From an uncultured Bacilli bacterium (lineage in GTDB: Bacteria > Bacillota_I > Bacilli_A > RF39 > UBA660), in contig CANPXY010000019.1 of the NCBI GenBank assembly GCA_947587115.1, positions 1-17,170 on the forward strand: DNA of 17,170 bases, in the 5' to 3' direction. A model generated the notes under the pieces. That model did not search any database, had not been told where the DNA came from, and saw nothing but the letters and a program-made list of their open reading frames with translations. The position numbers were made by a program, and so were the translations under genes. Shown here piece by piece: positions 6,703 through 12,256 of this stretch (within the stretch, counting starts at the first letter, position 1; each line of letters opens with the position of its first letter).

Positions 6703-7686
6703 ATGAATACAAAAAAAATAATAGAAGTAAACGGGTATCTATATCCGAATATCGACCGTGCTGTTTTTAGGTCTACTCTACCATATCTTACCTATATGTC
6801 GATCTTTAGTTATCGTGTTACACCAGAGGGAGATCTCGTCATGATTCAGGACGAAGAACTGATCCAGATCGCCAAAGGATATCTAGTAGCACCGATGATG
6901 GTGATTACCAATATTGATGCAACAGGAAAATTCAGTAGTACGCTTGCTCGAATGGTTTTGCAAGATGAAGTCATACAGAAAAAGTTACTAGACAATATTT
7001 TAAAGATCGCTAAAGATCAAGGTTACTATGGTGTCGATATAGATTTTGAGTATATTTACCCAGAAGATAAAGATCTTTACAACAACTTTTTAGCACGGAT
7101 GGTTACTTTATTTCACGAAAATGATCTGATCGTCACTACAGCACTTGCTCCCAAAGTTCGAGGTAATCAAGTGGGTATCCTCTACGAAGCACACGACTAT
7201 GATTTTCATGGCCAAACGGTAGATCATGTGATCTTGATGACCTATGAATGGGGTTATACATATGGTCCACCACAGGCAGTTGCGCCTCTTGATCAAGTGA
7301 AGAGAGTTCTAGATTATGCTGTAACGGTTATTCCACGTCAAAAAATCTTATTAGGAATCCCCAACTATGGTTATGATTGGACGCTTCCTTACCAAGAAGG
7401 GCGACGAGCTAAAAGTATATCTCATCAAGAGGCGATCGATCTCGCCACAGCTAAAAAGTCGACCATCCAATTTGATGAAGTTGCAAGATCTCCTTATTTT
7501 TATTACACGGATGAACAAGGAAATGCACATGTCGTCTGGTTTGAAAATGAAAAAAGTCTCAAAGAAAAACTCGCCTTAGTTGACGAGTATCAGTTAAGTG
7601 GCGCCAGTTTCTGGACGATCAACAATCTTTATCCTACGATCTTTTCTACTATCGATCAAGGATTTTATGTTCAAAAGGTGTTATAA
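6703..7686 (+). CDS. GH18 glycoside hydrolase, spore-lytic SleL/YaaH type
   Basis: The 327-residue protein is almost only a GH18 barrel. The catalytic motif YYGVDIDFEY has D112, D114 and the proton donor E116. MTYEWGYTYGPPQAVAPLDQV and LLGIPNYGYDWTLPY closely resemble the cortical-fragment-lytic enzymes YaaH/SleL of Bacillus, and GASFWTINNLYP ends the barrel. Those enzymes cleave N-acetylglucosaminyl bonds in spore cortex peptidoglycan and usually carry N-terminal LysM repeats; here LysM and signal peptide are both absent. It may act on spores from inside the mother cell, or on other chitin- or peptidoglycan-like substrates. GAGG (6688-6691) precedes the ATG by 11 bases. It ends 2 bases from the convergent gpmI stop. 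Confidence 0.88.
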   Translation: MNTKKIIEVNGYLYPNIDRAVFRSTLPYLTYMSIFSYRVTPEGDLVMIQDEELIQIAKGYLVAPMMVITNIDATGKFSSTLARMVLQDEVIQKKLLDNILKIAKDQGYYGVDIDFEYIYPEDKDLYNNFLARMVTLFHENDLIVTTALAPKVRGNQVGILYEAHDYDFHGQTVDHVILMTYEWGYTYGPPQAVAPLDQVKRVLDYAVTVIPRQKILLGIPNYGYDWTLPYQEGRRAKSISHQEAIDLATAKKSTIQFDEVARSPYFYYTDEQGNAHVVWFENEKSLKEKLALVDEYQLSGASFWTINNLYPTIFSTIDQGFYVQKVL

Positions 7687-7688
7687 AA

Positions 7689-9200
7689 TTATTTCGTTTC
7701 TTCTATTAAAGACGTTCCTGTCATTTCCTTTGGTATTTCTAAGTCCATCAATTTGAGTATGGTAGGTGCTACATCAGCAAGTTTCCCTACTTCCTGCGTC
7801 AATTTGATATCATCTCTAGTAATAAAGAACGGTACCAAGTTGGTGGTGTGAGAAGTTACGCGATTCCCTTGTTCATTGATCATCTCTTCACAATTTCCGT
7901 GATCAGCAGTAACTACCATCGTCATACCGATCTCTTGGGCTTTCTGATAAACCTTTTCTAAACAATGATCTAACGTTTCCACGGCCTTGATGGCTGCTGG
8001 TAAAATGCCAGTATGTCCCACCATATCGCCATTGGCATAATTTAAAATGATCAAATCAAACTGGTCCATTTCTTGAAGTAAGGCGTCCGTGATTTCGTAA
8101 GCACTCATCTCTGGTTTTAAATCGTAGGTCGCTACTTTTGGAGATGGAATTAAGATTTTCTTTTCGTTCGGATAGTCAATTTCTTTGCCCCCATCGAAGA
8201 AGAACGTCACATGGGCATATTTTTCCGTCTCGGCAATCCGTAATTGCCGCCCATGATGGTTAGAAATATACTCTCCTAAAGTATTTTTATAATCAAAATC
8301 CATAAATGCCGAAGATGCTTTGACACTTTCGGTGACAGGAAACATGGTCACAACTTTCAGATTGGTAAATTGTTTTACCTCCATCTCATGAAAGAGCGGA
8401 TTGGTAATCGCCGTCAACATCTCTCGTAAACGATCTTTACGAAAGTTAAAAACGATTAAACCATCATTATCAGCAAGTATTCCATCAGGATCAAAGGTGG
8501 CAGGAAGTAAAAATTCGTCCGTGACCCCCTTCTGATAACTTTGATTGATGTATTCTTCTACGCTTTCTTGCACGAAATTTTGACCATAGACAATAGTATC
8601 ATAACTTTTCTTGAGGCGATCATAATTGTTGTCACGATCCATTGCATAATATCTTCCCCCAACTGTCGCAATACGTCCATGCTCTAATTTTTTTAATTTT
8701 TCTTCGACTTGGGAAATATATGAGTAAGCACTTTTGGGATCGGTATCTCTACCATCCGTAAAGAGGTGCAGATAGAGTTCGGGTATTTGTTCTTGGTAAC
8801 ATAAATCGATCAAAGCCATCAAGTGATCGATGTGTGAATGAACTCCACCATCACTGATCAAGCCCATGATATGGAGTTTTGAATGGTTCTCTTTGACATG
8901 CCGAAGGACGTTTTTGATCTCTTCATTTTGAAAGAAACTTTGGTCTTCGATACTTTGATTGATTCTCTCTAGTGGTTGATAGGCAATTCTGCCAGCTCCT
9001 AGATTCGCATGCCCTACTTCGCTATTGCCCATCTGCCCTTTAGGTAGCCCTACTTCATTGGAAGACGCTTGCAAAAAGGTATGAGGATACTTCTGCCACA
9101 AGGCATCAAACACGGGTGTATTGGCAAGAGCAACAGCGTTGCCTTCTTTTTCTTTACGATAGCCATAGCCATCTAAAATGGTTAAAATTACTGGTTTCAT
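7689..9200 (-). CDS. gpmI: 2,3-bisphosphoglycerate-independent phosphoglycerate mutase
   Basis: 503 residues, full length. It interconverts 3- and 2-phosphoglycerate in glycolysis with two Mn ions. Visible: LTILDGYG (metal ligand D10), MGNSEVGH with the phospho-acceptor S60, DGGVHSH at 117-123, FTDGRDTDP, GDMVGHTG (D392, H396) and TADHGNCEEM (D433, H434). The ribosome-binding site GAGG (9206-9209) overlaps the stop of the upstream ATPase gene, so the two are co-transcribed. In many Bacillota gpmI sits in a gap-pgk-tpi-gpm-eno operon; here its upstream partner is an ATPase and tpiA is about 7.6 kb away. No terminator is visible before the convergent GH18 gene. Confidence 0.97.
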   Translation of the reverse strand: MKPVILTILDGYGYRKEKEGNAVALANTPVFDALWQKYPHTFLQASSNEVGLPKGQMGNSEVGHANLGAGRIAYQPLERINQSIEDQSFFQNEEIKNVLRHVKENHSKLHIMGLISDGGVHSHIDHLMALIDLCYQEQIPELYLHLFTDGRDTDPKSAYSYISQVEEKLKKLEHGRIATVGGRYYAMDRDNNYDRLKKSYDTIVYGQNFVQESVEEYINQSYQKGVTDEFLLPATFDPDGILADNDGLIVFNFRKDRLREMLTAITNPLFHEMEVKQFTNLKVVTMFPVTESVKASSAFMDFDYKNTLGEYISNHHGRQLRIAETEKYAHVTFFFDGGKEIDYPNEKKILIPSPKVATYDLKPEMSAYEITDALLQEMDQFDLIILNYANGDMVGHTGILPAAIKAVETLDHCLEKVYQKAQEIGMTMVVTADHGNCEEMINEQGNRVTSHTTNLVPFFITRDDIKLTQEVGKLADVAPTILKLMDLEIPKEMTGTSLIEETK

Positions 9201-9207
9201 CTTTTCC

Positions 9208-10479
9208 TCAACTTTCTTTCATACAGAACATGGCATAGATGGGAATATAGCGAACTCCTTTTTTAACTGAGAAGTTATCTTCGGTAATGCGCATCGCCTC
9301 TTGGACCGTAAATCGTTTCATGAAAAGAGATAACGATTTGGATTTTGATAAATTCTTATTGACTAATTCAATCGGAATCACTTGCCCCATACGATTTTGG
9401 ATTACGAAACTCACTTCAGCTTTCCCTTCGGATTGATAATAGTAAATTGGGTATCCTGCTTCGACTAAAGTTTTCGCAATATGATTTTCATAAAGCGTCA
9501 TGCGGATCTTATCGTCCATCAACATCTGTCTCGTATTTAAATGAAGCATGAAGAACAACATTCCATCATCATTCATATAGAGTTTAAAACTGTCGGTTTC
9601 TTTACAACTACTCAAAGGAGACTTCACAGATGTAATTTTATAACTTCGATAGAGCAATTGGTTATTGTGAAGAAAGTCAATCGAACCTTCATATTCTTTG
9701 GCCCGTTTGCCGAAGCCCATCAGTCCATATTGGAACTTTTTATTCTCTTTCTTTAACTGATAAGGGACGCTTTCAAGAACCTCGATTGCTCTTGGAATAT
9801 CAATTAGATTGCTGTTACGGCTGATCTCTTTTTGATAGGTGTCTAAGATTTTGTTCTTGATCATTTCTAAATGAAATCCATCTGCTCCTCGTAAAGCGCT
9901 GGCGACAACTTCAGGAAAGCCCCCTGTCTCAAGATAGTTGTGGAACAAATCTAATGCCACTGTATGAAAAGGCATCGTCTTGCCTTTCTTAAAGGAACTT
10001 TCGATAAACTCTACCAATTGTTTTTGATCAGCTGCCCAAAGATACTCTTCGAAATCGAGTCCATACATTCCTTTGTACTGGAGTTCTTCCCCTTTGAACT
10101 TGGTAAGATTTTCTCTCCTTGAAGTAATTAGAATGATGTGATAATCATTTCGTTCGCTGCCAAACAACTTGATCGTCTTGACGATTTCTACATCATTGAC
10201 ATTATCGAAGATCATCAACGTATCGTTTTTCGCAATATTTTCTCCCGCCAAGATCGATAATTTCATCGCCAAACGATCTAATTGTTTTTCTTTTTGAAAA
10301 AGATCTTTTAATTCTAAATTGTTATCCGTATTAAAATAGACCACATTCTTGTAGGCATCTTTACCAAACTCTAATACTGTATACGTCTTGCCAACTTGCT
10401 TTGGTCCATAGATCAAAAGGGGCTTACGAATGATGTCCCGTTTCCATTTGTGCAAGAAACTAGTTATTTTTCGTTCCAT
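9208..10479 (-). CDS. AAA-type ATPase with DUF4143-like C-terminal domain
   Basis: Start chosen at the ATG at 10479 (423 residues), because AGGAGG at 10489-10494 lies 9 bases before it; a GTG at 10497 would put that site inside the gene. Walker A is GPKQVGKT (25-32). Walker B LMIFDN (88-93) has Asn where family members usually have Glu. ITSRRE at about 118-123 resembles sensor 1. A winged-helix-like middle part (LETGGFPEVV, typical of the family) leads to a C-terminal nuclease-fold domain, where the usual E-V-D and I-E-V-K residues read EVSFVI and IELVNK, so two of the usual active-site residues are changed. The family is common in gut bacteria; its role is poorly known. It lies upstream of gpmI. 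Confidence 0.85.
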   Translation of the reverse strand: MERKITSFLHKWKRDIIRKPLLIYGPKQVGKTYTVLEFGKDAYKNVVYFNTDNNLELKDLFQKEKQLDRLAMKLSILAGENIAKNDTLMIFDNVNDVEIVKTIKLFGSERNDYHIILITSRRENLTKFKGEELQYKGMYGLDFEEYLWAADQKQLVEFIESSFKKGKTMPFHTVALDLFHNYLETGGFPEVVASALRGADGFHLEMIKNKILDTYQKEISRNSNLIDIPRAIEVLESVPYQLKKENKKFQYGLMGFGKRAKEYEGSIDFLHNNQLLYRSYKITSVKSPLSSCKETDSFKLYMNDDGMLFFMLHLNTRQMLMDDKIRMTLYENHIAKTLVEAGYPIYYYQSEGKAEVSFVIQNRMGQVIPIELVNKNLSKSKSLSLFMKRFTVQEAMRITEDNFSVKKGVRYIPIYAMFCMKES

Positions 10480-10488
10480 AAATTGATA

Positions 10489-10494
10489 CCTCCT
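10489..10494 (-). promoter_or_regulatory. Ribosome-binding site that decides the ATPase start
   Basis: A perfect AGGAGG 9 bases before the ATG at 10479. The alternative GTG at 10497 overlaps this site and has no such site of its own, so the shorter protein is preferred. Confidence 0.8.
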
Positions 10495-10512
10495 CACATA
10501 TTTTATAAATTA

Positions 10513-10541
10513 AGTGTACACCTTCCTCATCATTTTGTCAA
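10513..10541 (-). promoter_or_regulatory. Promoter of the ATPase-gpmI unit
   Basis: Perfect TTGACA (10536-10541), a 17-base spacer and TACACT (10513-10518) read toward the ATPase start. It follows the terminator at 10576-10605, so the ATPase-gpmI unit has its own transcription start. A one-mismatch 0A-like box (TGTCGGA, 10561-10567) lies about 20 bases upstream of the -35 element. Confidence 0.75.
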
Positions 10542-10575
10542 ATAACAGATACTTACAATATCCGACAAAACTTAC

Positions 10576-10605
10576 TACAAAAAAGAGTAGCGCTCTCTAC
10601 CCTTT
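10576..10605 (-). terminator. Intrinsic terminator of the LRR/cohesin-like operon
   Basis: On the minus strand AAAGGGTAG and CTACTCTTT (10582-10605) pair over 9 bp with one G-U and a 6-base loop, and a T-rich run follows. It lies about 7 bases after the stop at 10613. Confidence 0.8.
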
Positions 10606-10612
10606 CTATTTA

Positions 10613-12247
10613 TTATATATTATGCTTATTTTTTCTATTTCGATAAATGATCGTCCCTATGATCGCAATGAGTCCTAAAGCAAAGATCCCTATTCCAATC
10701 GGTAACCATAGATTGTTATTTTCTATTAAAGTAATATGATAAATATTATTGATCCCCTCTTCACTGGTAACAATTACTTTAATTTCATCGCCTACTTTTA
10801 AGTTTTCATTTCCAATAATAGTAACTGTGGCTTTTTCAGATTCAGCTAAAGCCTTTATATCCAACTGATTTAGTGAACCTAACATAACTTCATAATAGTT
10901 TTGATTTTTATTGAAATCAAGGTCACGATCTTTGATCTTTAGACTCTTTAATTTATTGTTACTATCTAGTTTTTCGCCACTGTCTTCACGACGAGTAATG
11001 GTGATGGTATAAACTCTAGTTTCTCCATTTTCAGCCGTTACTTTCACTTCAAATTTGTTTTCACCAACATTTAAAGTCTTTTTACCAAGGCCTTCTATTT
11101 GAGCTTTAGCTTGATTTGCTTCACCATGAATTTCTACTTCTTTAATCGAAAAAGGAAGGGTTACAGAATAGGTTAAGATCTCTGGTTTAAAATCAATCAC
11201 ACCATTATTTAGATATAACTGTTTTAAATAATTATCATTACTTTTCTCTTCAGGATTATTTGTTGCTGGTTTAACTTCTTCTTTTCGATAGATGGTAATC
11301 GTATAAACTCTTTCTGCTCCATTTTCTGCGATGACTTTGATTTGAACTATATTATTTCCATAGTTCAAATTAACTGTACGAGGACCTAGACCATCTGCAA
11401 AATGAGATTTATTATCATTTAATGTAGCATTAAGTTGAATTTGACTAACAGAAGTATCCACCGTGACATTATAAGAGGTTACATTCGGTTGAAAATTGAT
11501 ACTTCCTTTACTTAGAGATAAACTTTTCAAACGATTATCTGTACTTCTATTATCAGGTCTTGTAATGTTAAGGACATACGTTTTAGAAGCACCAGATTCA
11601 CTTGTCACTACGACTCTAAAAGTATTCACGCCATAATTTAAATCACGATAGCCAATATCTCCACTGAGAGTGGCAGAACCATCTTGGGTAGCAGCAGCAA
11701 TCGTTGTATTACTTTGATTTAAAGTCACTTGATATTCAAGAACATCAGGAGAAAAGGATAAAGAGGCACCTTCTACTGTTAGACTAGATAAGTTGTTATT
11801 AAGAGAAGGTATACGAATACTGTGACTTACTGTAGCAACACCCACTTCAGCATATTCGGCATCATAAAACTTAATATCCGTCACCGAGATTGATTCATTA
11901 CTACCTGAAACGCCCGCTTTGGCACGAACAACAAAACGTCCAATACCAAAACTTCCTTCTTTATCTCTATCTGTATATAATAGAATCTTTCCACCATCAC
12001 CTGTTCCCTGCCAAACGCTGTCGGTTGTGAAACTTACGAACTCTAGATTACTACTCAAACTCACTTGCCCACTCAAGTTAGAAATTTTACCATTACTTAC
12101 AGTTCCAGATAATGTACAAGTTGTACTCTCTCCTGCATTTAATCTTGCTTTATCACAGGAAAGAGTCGCATTTCCCGTCATAGCATGAACAGATAACGGA
12201 CTTACTAATAGCAGCAAGAATAATAAATATTTTATATATTTTCTCAT
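10613..12247 (-). CDS. Membrane-anchored surface protein: cohesin-like domain plus four cadherin-like domains
   Basis: 544 residues. Signal peptide 1-22 (cleavage after VHA). Residues about 25-146 form a beta-rich domain whose pattern (strand with LNAGESTTCTLSG, then a hydrophobic strand with LEFVSF, then GIGRFVVRAKAG and ISVTDIKFYDA) resembles cohesins; this is a fold-level reading. Four similar repeats follow at about 150-230, 237-321, 338-420 and 430-508, each with an L-x-L-x-V-x-x-G...F-x-P-x-x-x-x-Y-x-V-T core and a G-x-x-x-x-Y-x-I-T-I-x-R end, matching cadherin-like beta-sandwich domains. TM helix about 514-534, then a basic tail; no LPXTG motif. C31 and C44 could form a disulfide. Its ribosome-binding site overlaps the LRR gene stop, so both are translated from one mRNA. 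Confidence 0.85.
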   Translation of the reverse strand: MRKYIKYLLFLLLLVSPLSVHAMTGNATLSCDKARLNAGESTTCTLSGTVSNGKISNLSGQVSLSSNLEFVSFTTDSVWQGTGDGGKILLYTDRDKEGSFGIGRFVVRAKAGVSGSNESISVTDIKFYDAEYAEVGVATVSHSIRIPSLNNNLSSLTVEGASLSFSPDVLEYQVTLNQSNTTIAAATQDGSATLSGDIGYRDLNYGVNTFRVVVTSESGASKTYVLNITRPDNRSTDNRLKSLSLSKGSINFQPNVTSYNVTVDTSVSQIQLNATLNDNKSHFADGLGPRTVNLNYGNNIVQIKVIAENGAERVYTITIYRKEEVKPATNNPEEKSNDNYLKQLYLNNGVIDFKPEILTYSVTLPFSIKEVEIHGEANQAKAQIEGLGKKTLNVGENKFEVKVTAENGETRVYTITITRREDSGEKLDSNNKLKSLKIKDRDLDFNKNQNYYEVMLGSLNQLDIKALAESEKATVTIIGNENLKVGDEIKVIVTSEEGINNIYHITLIENNNLWLPIGIGIFALGLIAIIGTIIYRNRKNKHNI

Positions 12248-12256
12248 GTTTACCTC

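Noticed and set aside
5382..10479. Mycoplasma-type code with TGA as tryptophan
   Set aside because: TGA ends dinB and the ATPase gene at the expected family length, and Trp is written TGG throughout.
10480..10497. GTG start for the ATPase, giving six more residues
   Set aside because: The six codons overlap the perfect AGGAGG site that fits the ATG at 10479.
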